Shown piece after piece: positions 11,086-21,497 of a stretch of DNA of 64,000 nt. The stretch lies in contig OX336340.1 of assembly GCA_946902875.1 (NCBI GenBank), positions 2,215,501-2,279,500 of the forward strand, given 5' to 3'. Below the pieces are notes generated by a model. It ran no database searches. It worked only from the letters and a program-made list of their open reading frames with translations, and had not been told where the DNA came from. The translations under genes and the position numbers were made by a program. Within the stretch, counting starts at the first letter, position 1. The number at the start of each line of letters is the position of its first letter. The stretch is from Nematopogon swammerdamellus. Lineage: Eukaryota > Arthropoda > Insecta > Lepidoptera > Adelidae.

Positions 11086-11169
11086 AATACGAATTTCACG
11101 CGAGCGGAGCCGCGGGCTCAGCTAGTTATGAAAATAAAGTTAAAGAAACGCACTATCAAATACGGTACA

Positions 11170-11400
11170 CCAATTACATTACTACGATCAGCTCGAAGAA
11201 AGGAAGTAACTAAGGGCGTGGCCGAAGGTCGAGCTTCGTTCAGATTAACGCTATTCTTCTCGATGAAAGTAAGTAACTAAGGGCGAGGCCGAAGGCCGAC
11301 CTGCGTTCAGGCAATCGATATTTCATCTCGATGGAAGTAAGTAACTAAAGGCGACTCCGAAGGCCGAGCCCCGTCCAGGTAAACGAAAGTTATTCACGAA
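11170..11400. repeat. 67-68 bp minisatellite, second direct block
   Basis: Three further direct units (GGCGAGGCCGAAGGCCGACC-type) start just outside the Helitron-like 3' end. This suggests another truncated copy next door. Confidence 0.75.
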
Positions 11401-12015
11401 AAACCGGTTTTCTCATAAAATATCGGTATAACCTCCCGACTTCACCCGCTCTCGGCTATTAAGTTATTAGCCTCTGAGCACACCTTTGACGTCCCGAGGG
11501 ACTACCAACGCTGCATCGCTGTATTCAGTTAGGGCTCCCTCCTCGTTCCCACAACAGGTCTTAAACTAGTTGGAAAGTCGAGAATCGAACGAGATGTTTC
11601 GAAAATTTCAATAATATTATGTAGTAATGAAAATTAACGAGCGAATATTAACGTGCACAACATTACACTGTAGAAAAGAGCGGATCACTGCAATTATGAA
11701 TGTCCATGGGCGTCGTTAGACACCTTATGGATCACTACCAACAAACTGATGTGCGGTTGGGCAGTGTATGTAATTTGATATAAGTGCTGAATGAGTTTAT
11801 TTAAATAAAGAAGAAATGGAAAATTAAGACATACAAATTTTGTAGCGACATACAAGAGTTTATCGTAAATTACGAATGCACGATTGCCAATTTTAATAAT
11901 TGGCAACATTTTACTGATCAATATTTGTATCTTTGTAAAAGCTCGTTAGGGCGATTTAATATTTAGATGAATTTACAACCTGGCAATGTTTTTGTAAGAA
12001 AAAACCGGACCTATG
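11401..12015. other. No gene; small LINE 3' trace
   Basis: Mostly unassigned. At 11698-11735 GAATGTCCATGGGCGTCGTT and the next bases match the 3' end of the LINE family found at 25561-26822, in plus orientation. Confidence 0.45.
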
Positions 12016-12290
12016 AAAAAACGATGCTCCAACCAGCCAATATCACCTCCGAGATGGTAGGTGCCATACCGGAGACTTCGCTTTAGATTGATGGCTATAC
12101 TGAACAAGAGGAGAACACAACCGAGGTTGCTATGCGGCCATCTTACATTCAGTACGGTGGTAGCAACCCAGTGGGCTACAATTTGAGCGGACCACCTAAT
12201 AAGGGGCAAGGGAAGGGACCTACAGTTTTACACCGGTTCCGAACGGTGAAGCAGCAGGTGTAGGTAATGCACGTAATTTTTTCGTCAGAA
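12016..12290 (-). mobile_element. SINE family A copy
   Basis: It matches other A copies (CACCTCCGAGATGGTAGGTG, GAGGAGAACACAACCGAGG, AAGGGACCTACAGTTTTACACC). On the minus strand the tRNA-like B box should follow, but here the copy stops at CGTCAGAAAAAA, before the head. It lies directly upstream of the interrupted Jockey-like LINE. Confidence 0.8.
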
Positions 12291-12292
12291 AA

Positions 12293-12368
12293 AACTCCTC
12301 AATAACGAGGTGCTACCACACCAGACTTCGGTGTGTTACCTTGGCATGTATCTGGACCGGAAACAGCT
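12293..12368 (+). pseudogene. Jockey-like LINE RT fragment, left part
   Basis: The frame at 12339-12368 reads YLGMYLDRKQ, the motif just after the reverse-transcriptase palm in Jockey-type non-LTR retrotransposons. It is interrupted by the gypsy element. When the gypsy element and one AGCT are ignored, the frame continues into the right part at 21502, showing one original LINE fragment. Confidence 0.75.
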
Positions 12369-13342
12369 TGTAACGGGCATATGGGCACATCTGAAATAAC
12401 AGCGCTGCGCCATCTGGCGGAAGAGAGCGCAGATAGCTACGAACCGCGGACACGCAGCAAGGAACCTAAGCGACGTAGTGAGCCGGCTTACCGACAGGCC
12501 GCGCAGAACACCACGAGTGCAGGTGAGGAAAGGAAACGTGTTCGACCGGGAGACATCTTACCGCCATTGAGAAACGAGGTCGACATATATTAAATCGAGA
12601 GTGATACGCGCTGTACCGTCGAGCTAAAGAAGTGAAGCTGAGTCGAACGTCGCACCGGACTAACAAAGATCCAGAGAACAACAGAGAGGGTGAGTGGCCG
12701 AATGGCAGCAATATTTATTTCGCCGCGGTCGCCGGGAGCGAACCCACTCCCGCGAAAGGGGCGACGGAAGGTTAAAACAGAACAACGATGTGATTGCAGG
12801 CCTTCCGGAACGCCCTCTCTGCTTACGGCCAGCGAACGGAGACGCCGGGTGCACTGCCCCGCGGTCCGGCGGACGAGACTACGTCGCAGATAAGTGAAAC
12901 AGAGTAATACAAGTATATCTTCGAGTGCGGTACGGCAACCCACGTGCGACGTCTTGTGGCCGAGCGGACGGGCACGGATAGGCGTGCGGTGCCCCCCTCG
13001 CGCGTCGGACCCGCCGTCGTGCGGCCACGCGAGCCGACGGAGAAGCGCGGGAACCCGCTTGCCACGTGGTTCTCGAACGTTCGAATAAGTAGATAGCCGT
13101 GCCGAGTGGAAGTGCAGAGGACAATAATATCGCACCTCGTCCTAAAACGAATTGTTTAAGGAGCGATAAGACCAGTTCTCCCGAAATTATGCAAGAGAAA
13201 TAGCGTATTATTTAGTGAAACATATACGTGGTCCGGTACCGACCTTGTCCGTGAACTGGGTAGGTATAATAAATTGGACGTTGAGAAATTTCGTGTGACG
13301 GTCGTGTAATATTGGTGTACGAGTACCTTGCGGGATTCGGGC

Positions 13343-14050
13343 GCAGTGCGCAGCGAGTCAGTCCCACAGTATATTATCGAAAGTTTGATAACGTTATTGT
13401 GTACTAAAGTGAACCTTGTTGGGTATAACAAAATATTAGTTAATTTGTGTGTATTACGAAAGAGTAAGGTAAAGGTAAATGGTAGGACCCACGCACAGAG
13501 TGCGGCAAGTCCGGGTATTGAAAGTTTGACAACTTTACATTTTGTACTAAAGTGAACCCTGTAAGATTTAGTGAGATTTCTGATAATTCTTGTATATTGT
13601 GCAATAGTAACGGGAGAATAAATCGCGAGACCCATGCACAGAGTGCGGCAAGTCCGGGTGTTGAAGGTTTGACAACTTTACATTTTGTACTAAAGTGAAC
13701 CCTGTTAGATTTAGTGAGATTTCTGATAATTCTTGTATATTGTGCAATAGTAATGAGAGAGTAAATCGTGAGACCCACGCACAGAGTGCGGCAAGTCCGG
13801 GTATTGAAAGTTTGACCACTTTACATTTTGTACTAAAGTGAACCCTGTTAGATTTAGCCAGATTTCTGATAATCCTTATACATCGTGTAACAGTAATGAG
13901 AGAGTAAATCGTGAGACCCACGCACAGAGTGCGGCAAGTCCAGGTGTCGAAAATTTGATAAAGTTATATTGTGTACTAATGTGAGACAAGTTGATTCATA
14001 GTAGATATTGCGTGTAGTGTAGTAAGGAGAAGCGGGCACGTTTAGAAGCG
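13343..14050. repeat. 143-bp tandem repeats inside 5' LTR
   Basis: GACCCACGCACAGAGTGCGG (or a close variant) starts at 13486, 13629, 13772 and 13915, exactly 143 bp apart. A diverged first unit begins about 13343. The same block lies at 20409-21116 in the 3' LTR. Repeats in this position could be promoter or enhancer modules, but this is not shown. Confidence 0.93.
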
Positions 14051-14214
14051 GCCGCGGATCCACCGCCGTGCCCCGCCAATCCGTCATATCGGGAGGGTTA
14101 TGAAAACTGGAGTGTACTAATCCGATCCAAACACGGATAATAACGAGCTAGCTAGGAAATTACGGGTAGACGCTCACCCGGCAACGAAGAGCGTCTGGCG
14201 CCCACTAGATTAGG

Positions 14215-14222
14215 TATATAAG
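14215..14222 (+). promoter_or_regulatory. Candidate LTR TATA box
   Basis: TATATAAG lies about 150 bp upstream of the AATAAA in the same LTR. If used, transcription would start near 14245, giving a U3 of about 1.9 kb and a short R plus U5. The equivalent in the 3' LTR is 21281-21288. Position and sequence only. Confidence 0.4.
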
Positions 14223-14367
14223 ATAAGACTGTTAGTAAGTAAGATTGTTCTTTGAAATTTAGTGTGTAGTATTAAGGTGTTTAGGGTAAGGTTATTTGAT
14301 TGGAAATTACGTGTTTAGATATAAGGTGTAATTCGAAGTCCGTGATTGACGTAGCCAAATAGTATTC

Positions 14368-14373
14368 AATAAA
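14368..14373 (+). promoter_or_regulatory. LTR polyadenylation signal
   Basis: AATAAA lies 58 bp before the LTR end. The 3' LTR copy (21434-21439) would direct 3' processing of the genomic RNA. Confidence 0.6.
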
Positions 14374-14432
14374 TTGTGTGATCTTACTCAGCCGTTTCAT
14401 TCGACCCACGCCCAGCTTATACCCCATCACAA

Positions 14433-14450
14433 TGGCGCCTAATAAAGGAA
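14433..14450 (+). other. Primer binding site
   Basis: TGGCGCCTAATAAAGGAA begins one base after the 5' LTR. TGGCGCC is complementary to a tRNA 3' end in GGCGCCA. I cannot name the tRNA, because only the first seven bases resemble well-known primer sites. Confidence 0.65.
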
Positions 14451-14781
14451 TGAACGGCTGGGTAGTCTAGTGGGAGATTCCATCAGAATCGAACCGGCAT
14501 TGGACCACCGCTGAACTTAAAATTTTGGGAAAAAGTAATTCGAGTCATTTGGTAATTTAGAGACATTCAGGCAATACTTCAGCGACCGGAGGGGGGGTTT
14601 TCATAATTTTTTTAATTTTTTTTAATAGCTCACCCAGGGATATAAAGTCAAACACGGTTTAGTCATAAGAGTAATATAAGGTAATAGAACATTTAGGATT
14701 AAATAAGTAACAGTAAAGTCATCACGACACAGAGTCATTAAGCCACGCATTCGGGAAAACCGAAAATAGGCATAGGTAACC
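14451..14781. other. Untranslated leader of the gypsy element
   Basis: 330 bases between the primer site and the gag start, with a G-run at 14589-14596 and a T-rich stretch. No open frame is supported. Confidence 0.7.
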
Positions 14782-16230
14782 ATGGATAGCAAATATTTAT
14801 TGAAGGACGAGCTAGAATTCGAACTAGCATGTCGAGGAATAGGCCACATCTCAACAGTATCAGCGATGAAAAGTTTACTTCAACAGTTACTAGATCAAGA
14901 AAGTCAAGGTCAAATAGAATCAAAACAAGTAACACCGGAAGTATGCACCACCAACCCACTCGCACAGATGAACTTATGCGAACGCAAGGCAGAGGCATTA
15001 GCGGCAACAATCGCGGAAATGGAGTCAAACCCAGACTCAGTAGGATTCAGGCGTACATCCGCGAGGTTATTACATCTGCAAAGGCGGACACACGTAATTG
15101 TCACGGAGAGTGAGGAGCAGACGAACCGGAAGAAAGAACTCCAAGCAAAAATAAAGAAATGCATGGCAGAGTTGGCAAGACTCAGCGAAATCGAAGAAGA
15201 GAAGGACCAAGACCTGACACAAGAAGATATCGAAACAATACAAAAGTCGCTGGGACAGGAAGCAGAACAGATAGTGGGCAGAATAAAAAGCAATATACAC
15301 CCAACTCGACAGCCGCAAAACGAGCAGCGCCAAACCCAGCAAGAAATATCAGTATCAATGCCCAGACAAGGAAAAATACTACCGAGGACATCGACAGTGG
15401 ACATAGAAGAACCGTCAAATAAACAGAACTTTAGAAGAAACAAACTCGTACCACTGAAGGACTGGGGAATTAGGTTCACAGGAACAGAATGTCAGAGCAT
15501 CAACGCATTTATCGAAAGGATAAATGAGCTAAAGGATGCAAGAAACGCAACAGAGGAAGACCTATGGACATACGCAATCGACTTATTCGATAAAGACGCA
15601 CTAGTGTGGTTCAGAGCGAACAGGAAATACTGCGACTCATGGGAGGAACTACAAGCAATGCTCAAAATAAATTTCCAACGCCCATACTACCAAGAGGAGC
15701 TACTAGAAGAAATAAGAAAGCGGACTCAAGGCAAAGAAGAGAAAGTCATATTATACATAGCCATCATGGAAAACCTCTTCAACAGACTGCCGGAAAAGTT
15801 ACCAGAAAACCAGAAGCTAAACATAATACGGAAAAACCTACAGCCATACTATCAACAAGCCATATGTAGGGACCATTTCGACACAATGTACGAGCTTACA
15901 ACAGTAGCAAGATTATTGGAAAGAACAAAAATAAACTGCGAGACATTCAAGGAACCAACAAAGACCGAGTCATCTATGGAACCAGACTTAGCATACCAAC
16001 GACCTAACAGACATGAAATGTGCGAGATCCAACCACCCAGACTGCCAAGCGAAACGACACGATCGAAGTGTTGGAACTGCCGCAAAGAAGGCCACTTGTT
16101 TAGACAGTGCAACACCCCTAGACAGAGACTATTCTGCTTCAAATGCGGTAAGTTCGGCATCACGTTCAATGATTGTAAGTGTAATCAGCCGGGAAACGAG
16201 AAAGGAGTGACCACAAAACCTGCCATGTAG
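14782..16230 (+). CDS. Gag polyprotein of the gypsy element
   Basis: 482 codons. Gag forms the cytoplasmic virus-like particle and binds the element RNA. Residues about 65-170 are rich in charged residues and Glu/Lys/Gln, probably helical or coiled coil. Residues about 240-385 look like a Ty3-type capsid domain (ALVWFRANRKY, SWEELQAMLKINF). Two zinc knuckles follow. The first is canonical: C430, C433, H438, C443. The second is C452, C455, I460, C465, with Ile where His is expected, a variant I recall from other arthropod Gag proteins. The ATG at 14782 gives the first long frame after the leader. The stop at 16228-16230 lies inside the frameshift pseudoknot, so Gag is the default product and Gag-Pol the minor one. 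Confidence 0.95.
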   Translation: MDSKYLLKDELEFELACRGIGHISTVSAMKSLLQQLLDQESQGQIESKQVTPEVCTTNPLAQMNLCERKAEALAATIAEMESNPDSVGFRRTSARLLHLQRRTHVIVTESEEQTNRKKELQAKIKKCMAELARLSEIEEEKDQDLTQEDIETIQKSLGQEAEQIVGRIKSNIHPTRQPQNEQRQTQQEISVSMPRQGKILPRTSTVDIEEPSNKQNFRRNKLVPLKDWGIRFTGTECQSINAFIERINELKDARNATEEDLWTYAIDLFDKDALVWFRANRKYCDSWEELQAMLKINFQRPYYQEELLEEIRKRTQGKEEKVILYIAIMENLFNRLPEKLPENQKLNIIRKNLQPYYQQAICRDHFDTMYELTTVARLLERTKINCETFKEPTKTESSMEPDLAYQRPNRHEMCEIQPPRLPSETTRSKCWNCRKEGHLFRQCNTPRQRLFCFKCGKFGITFNDCKCNQPGNEKGVTTKPAM

Positions 16231-19200
16231 TCACTCAGACACAAACAACAACAAAAAAAGAATGGCAGGATTGGGTGAAAACGGTTTCGAACTTCTTCAA
16301 AAAAATTCCAAAGTTATGCAGCATTGACAAACGAGAAGACAACAGGTACTACTGCAAGGTGGACATTTTAGGCACACAACACGTAGGTCTATTAGACTGC
16401 GGAGCGACGGTAACCGCAGTAACAAAAAAGTTCAGTGAACGACTAGTCGCAAAAGGACTAAAAGTTCAGAACAGAAGGTCGGAAAAACTTTCGCTAGCCG
16501 ACAAGAGTGAGAAATATTCACAGGGAGTTATAGATGTGCCATTCGAATGCTTCGAGCAATACAAGATTATACCAGTCCACGTTTTGGAAGAAATGAACCA
16601 CGACATCATACTAGGCATGGACTTCCTCGACGCATACGGCATACGCTTGACGAGAAATACAAGTAAAATACAACTAGACATGTGGAAATTACACCGTACG
16701 AACGGAGAAGGGATAGAGACACTGGAACAGAAACAAGCAGTAATAGCGAGGAGCGAAATGTCACCAGAACAAGAACGACAACTAGAAGACGTAATAAATA
16801 AAATGGCATCAAACATCGGCAAAGGGTTAGGCCGAACGAACATGATGACACACGAAATCGACACGAGTGACAACAAGCCAGTGAAACAAAGGCAGTACCC
16901 CTTCTCACCAAATATAATCAAGTTGATGGAAACAGAATTAAAGGACATGATAGACAAAGACGTAATAGAGCCATCCTACAGCTCATGGAGCTCACCAATC
17001 CTGCTTGTACAAAAACCGGGAAAAAATCGCCTATGCCTAGACAGCAGACAATTGAACAAAGTCACCAAAACGGATTCATACCCCCTACCACGCGTGACAT
17101 CCATACTGGATAACTTGAGAAACGCAAAATACCTCTCGACTCTAGACCTGAAATCGGCATTCTGGCAAATACCTCTGGAAGAGAGCAGTAAGGAAAAAAC
17201 AGCATTTGCAATACAAGGTAAAGGGTTATACCAGTTCAAGGTTATGCCATTCGGACTAGTCAACGCTGCACAAACACAACAACGATTAATGGACAAGATA
17301 TTTCCCCCGGAACTAGAAGGAAAGGTGTTTACATACCTAGATGACATCGTAATTTGCAACCAAAATTTTGAAGACCATTTAGAAACATTAAAAGACGTAA
17401 TGAGACGATTGCAAGAAGCTAAACTTACAGTCAACATAGAGAAGTGTCAATTTGGAAGAGAGTCACTAAGGTACCTAGGATACGTAGTAGACAAGGACGG
17501 TCTCCGAACAGATACCGAAAAAGTCGAGAGCATAGTCAATTACCCGAGACCGTCAACTTATACAGAACTAAAGAGGTTCATCGGGTTGGCAAGCTGGTAT
17601 CGGAGATTCGTCCCAAACTTCTCAATGATAGCTGGGCCACTACACGAGTTGACGAAGGGCAATAGCAAAAAACTGACATGGTCCGAGTCAGCCGAGAAAT
17701 CATTTAGGGAATTGAAAACGGTACTCACGTCGACGCCGGTCCTCACCTGCCCGGATTTCGCGAAACCTTTCACCATCGAATGCGACGCGTCAAATCACGG
17801 AACCGGGGCGGTACTAGTACAGGAGATCGAAGGAAAAGAAAAACCGGTGGCGTACACGAGTAAAAAACTATCAGAACGAGAGACAAAGTACTCGGCGTCA
17901 GAAAGAGAACTTTTAAGCGTCATTCACGCAATAGAGAAATTTAGACCGTACATCGAAGGGACACAGTTCACAGTCATTACGGACCACAGTGCACTGCAAT
18001 GGCTCAACAACGCGAAAGATCCACACGGAAGACTAGCAAGATGGTCACTACGCCTGCAACAATTCTCGTTCATAATAAAACATAAAAAAGGAAAGGAGAA
18101 CATCGTGCCTGACGCGCTGTCAAGAGCAATACCACAACCAGAAGTGAATGCCATAGACATACAAGAATCCGACAAAGATGAGTGGTACAAAAACGTAGAA
18201 AACAAAATAGTCAACAAGAAAGCAGGCAACTTATGGCAATTGCACCACGGAAGCGTGTGGAGATACATGAAACTCCGACAATTCCCAAACGAAGACGACT
18301 CATGGAAACAAGCTATACCTTCAGACAAAAGGATTGAGGTGCTAAAGAAATGCCATGACGAACCAACAGCAGGCCATTTAGGCATGAAAAAGACCATCAA
18401 CAGAGTGAAACAACACTTCTACTGGCCGACATTGATAAAGGACACAAAGGAATATGTACGGAAATGCGAGGTATGCGCCCAACAAAAATCTAGCCAGGAA
18501 AGACCAATCGGGTTAATGGGTAAACACAGGGACGTAGCGAACCCATTCGAAGTGATATCACTGGACCTATTAGGACCATACCCAAGGTCGAAAAAGGGGA
18601 ACACCATGTTATTGGTAATATCGGACTGGTTCAGTAAATACACCCTGTTATTCCCAATAAGAAATGCGACGGCGGACACGATAAATAAGATCATAGAGGA
18701 ACAAATATTTCTAATATACGGGGTACCAAAAGCAATTATAAGTGACAACGGAACACAATTCACAGCAAAAAAGACAAAAGAACTGTGCGAAGAATACAAA
18801 ACACAGCTATGGTTCACCCCCCATTATCACCCACAAGCGAACCCCACGGAACGCGTGAACAGGGTGCTAGTCACGGCAATAGGGTCCTATATAGAAAAAG
18901 ATCACAAGGATTGGGACAGAAACATTCCTCAAATAGGTCACGCCATAAGAACCGCCGTACACGAGGTCACGGGGAAAACACCAGCATTCCTAGTCTTCGG
19001 TAGAGAGACATCGGTACTGGGTCACAACATAAGCGGAATATCGGAAAATGAGCCGATCACATTCGATCGAACACAAACATCGGAGAAATTGGAAGAAATG
19101 CGAAAGATATACGACGACGTCAGAAAGAAAATGAAGGCAGCACATGATAGGAATGAGAAACATTACAATCTGAGACGAAGAGTACACAACTTCAGAGAAG

Positions 19201-19391
19201 GGCAGATCGTCTGGCGAAAAACTAAATTCTTATCGAACGCCGGCAATAACTTCTGCGCAAAACTAGCACCGAAATTCGAGAAAGCAGTAATCGACAAAAC
19301 ATTGTCAAAAGACGTCTTCCTACTCAGAAACATGAAAGGCAAGGAAATCGGCAAATGGCACGCTTCGGACCTAAAACCGGCAGCGCAATAA
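16185..19391 (+). CDS. Pol: protease, RT, RNase H, integrase
   Basis: The open frame overlaps gag by 46 nt and is best read as the -1 frameshift extension. A separate start is unlikely, since the first candidate is a GTG at 16275. Residues are numbered from 16275. An aspartic protease has LLDCGAT with D41 (DCGA in place of the usual DSGA or DTGA) and IILGMDF at 111-117. RT has D291 (LDLKSAF) and YLDD at 354-357. RNase H has D504, E545, D570 and a later D613. Integrase has zinc residues H694, H701, C731, C734 and catalytic D764, D824, E859. All key residues are present and the frame is intact to a stop at 19389-19391, so the enzyme set is probably functional. Pol makes cDNA in particles and integrates it in the nucleus. 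Confidence 0.96.
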   Translation, partial: SAGKRERSDHKTCHVVTQTQTTTKKEWQDWVKTVSNFFKKIPKLCSIDKREDNRYYCKVDILGTQHVGLLDCGATVTAVTKKFSERLVAKGLKVQNRRSEKLSLADKSEKYSQGVIDVPFECFEQYKIIPVHVLEEMNHDIILGMDFLDAYGIRLTRNTSKIQLDMWKLHRTNGEGIETLEQKQAVIARSEMSPEQERQLEDVINKMASNIGKGLGRTNMMTHEIDTSDNKPVKQRQYPFSPNIIKLMETELKDMIDKDVIEPSYSSWSSPILLVQKPGKNRLCLDSRQLNKVTKTDSYPLPRVTSILDNLRNAKYLSTLDLKSAFWQIPLEESSKEKTAFAIQGKGLYQFKVMPFGLVNAAQTQQRLMDKIFPPELEGKVFTYLDDIVICNQNFEDHLETLKDVMRRLQEAKLTVNIEKCQFGRESLRYLGYVVDKDGLRTDTEKVESIVNYPRPSTYTELKRFIGLASWYRRFVPNFSMIAGPLHELTKGNSKKLTWSESAEKSFRELKTVLTSTPVLTCPDFAKPFTIECDASNHGTGAVLVQEIEGKEKPVAYTSKKLSERETKYSASERELLSVIHAIEKFRPYIEGTQFTVITDHSALQWLNNAKDPHGRLARWSLRLQQFSFIIKHKKGKENIVPDALSRAIPQPEVNAIDIQESDKDEWYKNVENKIVNKKAGNLWQLHHGSVWRYMKLRQFPNEDDSWKQAIPSDKRIEVLKKCHDEPTAGHLGMKKTINRVKQHFYWPTLIKDTKEYVRKCEVCAQQKSSQERPIGLMGKHRDVANPFEVISLDLLGPYPRSKKGNTMLLVISDWFSKYTLLFPIRNATADTINKIIEEQIFLIYGVPKAIISDNGTQFTAKKTKELCEEYKTQLWFTPHYHPQANPTERVNRVLVTAIGSYIEKDHKDWDRNIPQIGHAIRTAVHEVTGKTPAFLVFGRETSVLGHNISGISENEPITFDRTQTSEKLEEMRKIYDDVRKKMKAAHDRNEKHYNLRRRVHNFREGQIVWRKTKFLSNAGNNFCAKLAPKFEKAVIDKTLSKDVFLLRNMKGKEIGKWHASDLKPAAQ
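16191..16197 (+). promoter_or_regulatory. -1 frameshift slippery heptamer GGGAAAC
   Basis: The heptamer is phased G GGA AAC relative to gag (codons 471-472), exactly the X XXY YYZ form used for simultaneous -1 slippage. It lies in the gag/pol overlap (pol frame open from 16185; gag ends 16230). After slippage, decoding enters the pol frame at 16197. The downstream spacer is 7 nt. Confidence 0.88.
16205..16269 (+). promoter_or_regulatory. H-type frameshift pseudoknot
   Basis: Stem 1 is GAGTGAC (16205-16211) with GTCACTC (16230-16236), 7 bp. Stem 2 is CCTGCCAT (16219-16226) with ATGGCAGG (16262-16269), 8 bp. Both are perfect. Loop 1 is 7 nt, the junction 3 nt and loop 3 is 25 nt and A-rich, as in known stimulatory pseudoknots. 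It begins 7 nt after the slippery heptamer. The structure is deduced by base pairing only. Confidence 0.85.
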
Positions 19392-19434
19392 CCCAAGGAA
19401 TCCGGGTCGGATTCCAGGAGAGGAGGGGGGATAT
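19392..19434 (+). promoter_or_regulatory. Polypurine tract before 3' LTR
   Basis: AGGAGAGGAGGGGGG ends at 19430, four bases before the TG of the 3' LTR. This is the expected plus-strand primer. Only 43 bp separate pol from the LTR, leaving no room for env. Confidence 0.9.
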
Positions 19435-21497
19435 TGTAACGGGCATATGGGCACATCTGAAATAACAGCGCTGCGCCATCTGGCGGAAGAGAGCGCAGAT
19501 AGCTACGAACCGCGGACACGCAGCAAGGAACCTAAGCGACGTAGTGAGCCGGCTTACCGACAGGCCGCGCAGAACACCACGAGTGCAGGTGAGGAAAGGA
19601 AACGTGTTCGACCGGGAGACATCTTACCGCCATTGAGAAACGAGGTCGACATATATTAAATCGAGAGTGATACGCGCTGTACCGTCGAGCTAAAGAAGTG
19701 AAGCTGAGTCGAACGTCGCACCGGACTAACAAAGATCCAGAGAACAACAGAGAGGGTGAGTGGCCGAATGGCAGCAATATTTATTTCGCCGCGGTCGCCG
19801 GGAGCGAACCCACTCCCGCGAAAGGGGCGACGGAAGGTTAAAACAGAACAACGATGTGATTGCAGGCCTTCCGGAACGCCCTCTCTGCTTACGGCCAGCG
19901 AACGGAGACGCCGGGTGCACTGCCCCGCGGTCCGGCGGACGAGACTACGTCGCAGATAAGTGAAACAGAGTAATACAAGTATATCTTCGAGTGCGGTACG
20001 GCAACCCACGTGCGACGTCTTGTGGCCGAGCGGACGGGCACGGATAGGCGTGCGGTGCCCCCCTCGCGCGTCGGACCCGCCGTCGTGCGGCCACGCGAGC
20101 CGACGGAGAAGCGCGGGAACCCGCTTGCCACGTGGTTCTCGAACGTTCGAATAAGTAGATAGCCGTGCCGAGTGGAAGTGCAGAGGACAATAATATCGCA
20201 CCTCGTCCTAAAACGAATTGTTTAAGGAGCGATAAGACCAGTTCTCCCGAAATTATGCAAGAGAAATAGCGTATTATTTAGTGAAACATATACGTGGTCC
20301 GGTACCGACCTTGTCCGTGAACTGGGTAGGTATAATAAATTGGACGTTGAGAAATTTCGTGTGACGGTCGTGTAATATTGGTGTACGAGTACCTTGCGGG
20401 ATTCGGGCGCAGTGCGCAGCGAGTCAGTCCCACAGTATATTATCGAAAGTTTGATAACGTTATTGTGTACTAAAGTGAACCTTGTTGGGTATAACAAAAT
20501 ATTAGTTAATTTGTGTGTATTACGAAAGAGTAAGGTAAAGGTAAATGGTAGGACCCACGCACAGAGTGCGGCAAGTCCGGGTATTGAAAGTTTGACAACT
20601 TTACATTTTGTACTAAAGTGAACCCTGTAAGATTTAGTGAGATTTCTGATAATTCTTGTATATTGTGCAATAGTAACGGGAGAATAAATCGCGAGACCCA
20701 TGCACAGAGTGCGGCAAGTCCGGGTGTTGAAGGTTTGACAACTTTACATTTTGTACTAAAGTGAACCCTGTTAGATTTAGTGAGATTTCTGATAATTCTT
20801 GTATATTGTGCAATAGTAATGAGAGAGTAAATCGTGAGACCCACGCACAGAGTGCGGCAAGTCCGGGTATTGAAAGTTTGACCACTTTACATTTTGTACT
20901 AAAGTGAACCCTGTTAGATTTAGCCAGATTTCTGATAATCCTTATACATCGTGTAACAGTAATGAGAGAGTAAATCGTGAGACCCACGCACAGAGTGCGG
21001 CAAGTCCAGGTGTCGAAAATTTGATAAAGTTATATTGTGTACTAATGTGAGACAAGTTGATTCATAGTAGATATTGCGTGTAGTGTAGTAAGGAGAAGCG
21101 GGCACGTTTAGAAGCGGCCGCGGATCCACCGCCGTGCCCCGCCAATCCGTCATATCGGGAGGGTTATGAAAACTGGAGTGTACTAATCCGATCCAAACAC
21201 GGATAATAACGAGCTAGCTAGGAAATTACGGGTAGACGCTCACCCGGCAACGAAGAGCGTCTGGCGCCCACTAGATTAGGTATATAAGATAAGACTGTTA
21301 GTAAGTAAGATTGTTCTTTGAAATTTAGTGTGTAGTATTAAGGTGTTTAGGGTAAGGTTATTTGATTGGAAATTACGTGTTTAGATATAAGGTGTAATTC
21401 GAAGTCCGTGATTGACGTAGCCAAATAGTATTCAATAAATTGTGTGATCTTACTCAGCCGTTTCATTCGACCCACGCCCAGCTTATACCCCATCACA
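19435..21497 (+). repeat. 3' LTR
   Basis: 2,063 bp, offset by 7,066 bp from the 5' LTR, with no difference seen in reading the two. It contains the 143-bp repeats (20552, 20695, 20838, 20981), TATATAAG (21281) and AATAAA (21434). It ends ...CATCACA, followed by the AGCT target duplication. Confidence 0.97.

Larger units (their letters stand above)
9595..11125 (+). mobile_element. Helitron-like element with mirrored minisatellite
   Basis: The right end (11086-11125) is GAATTTCACGCGAGCGG...CGCGGG followed by CTAG and T, the Helitron-type 3' end. An inverted copy of the same 32 bp, one mismatch apart, lies at 9595-9626. Between them are a direct 67-68 bp array, a retroelement ORF fragment and an inverted array. 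It is therefore a palindromic composite. It resembles the Helitron at 45130-47235, which has the same repeat unit. It is non-autonomous, as no replication protein gene is visible. Confidence 0.65.
12369..14431 (+). repeat. 5' LTR
   Basis: It runs from TGTAACGGGCATATGGGC to ATACCCCATCACA, 2,063 bp, which is very long for a gypsy element. It contains a 143-bp tandem repeat block (13343-14050), a TATATAAG at 14215-14222 and AATAAA at 14368-14373. The many open frames in it lack protein character, are present in both LTRs, and are probably fortuitous. Confidence 0.97.

Noticed and set aside
12590..13135. 181-codon minus-strand frame and other frames in the LTRs
   Set aside because: Present identically in both LTRs only because the LTRs are identical. 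They are Arg/Ser-rich with no domain, several overlap on opposite strands, and repeat-derived frames shift because 143 is not a multiple of three.
14046..14062. GCGGCCGCGGATCC resembles a cloning-site linker
   Set aside because: It is within the LTR and occurs again at the same place in the 3' LTR, surrounded by element sequence. No vector sequence is next to it.
19392..19434. An env-like gene after pol
   Set aside because: Only 43 bp separate the pol stop from the 3' LTR.
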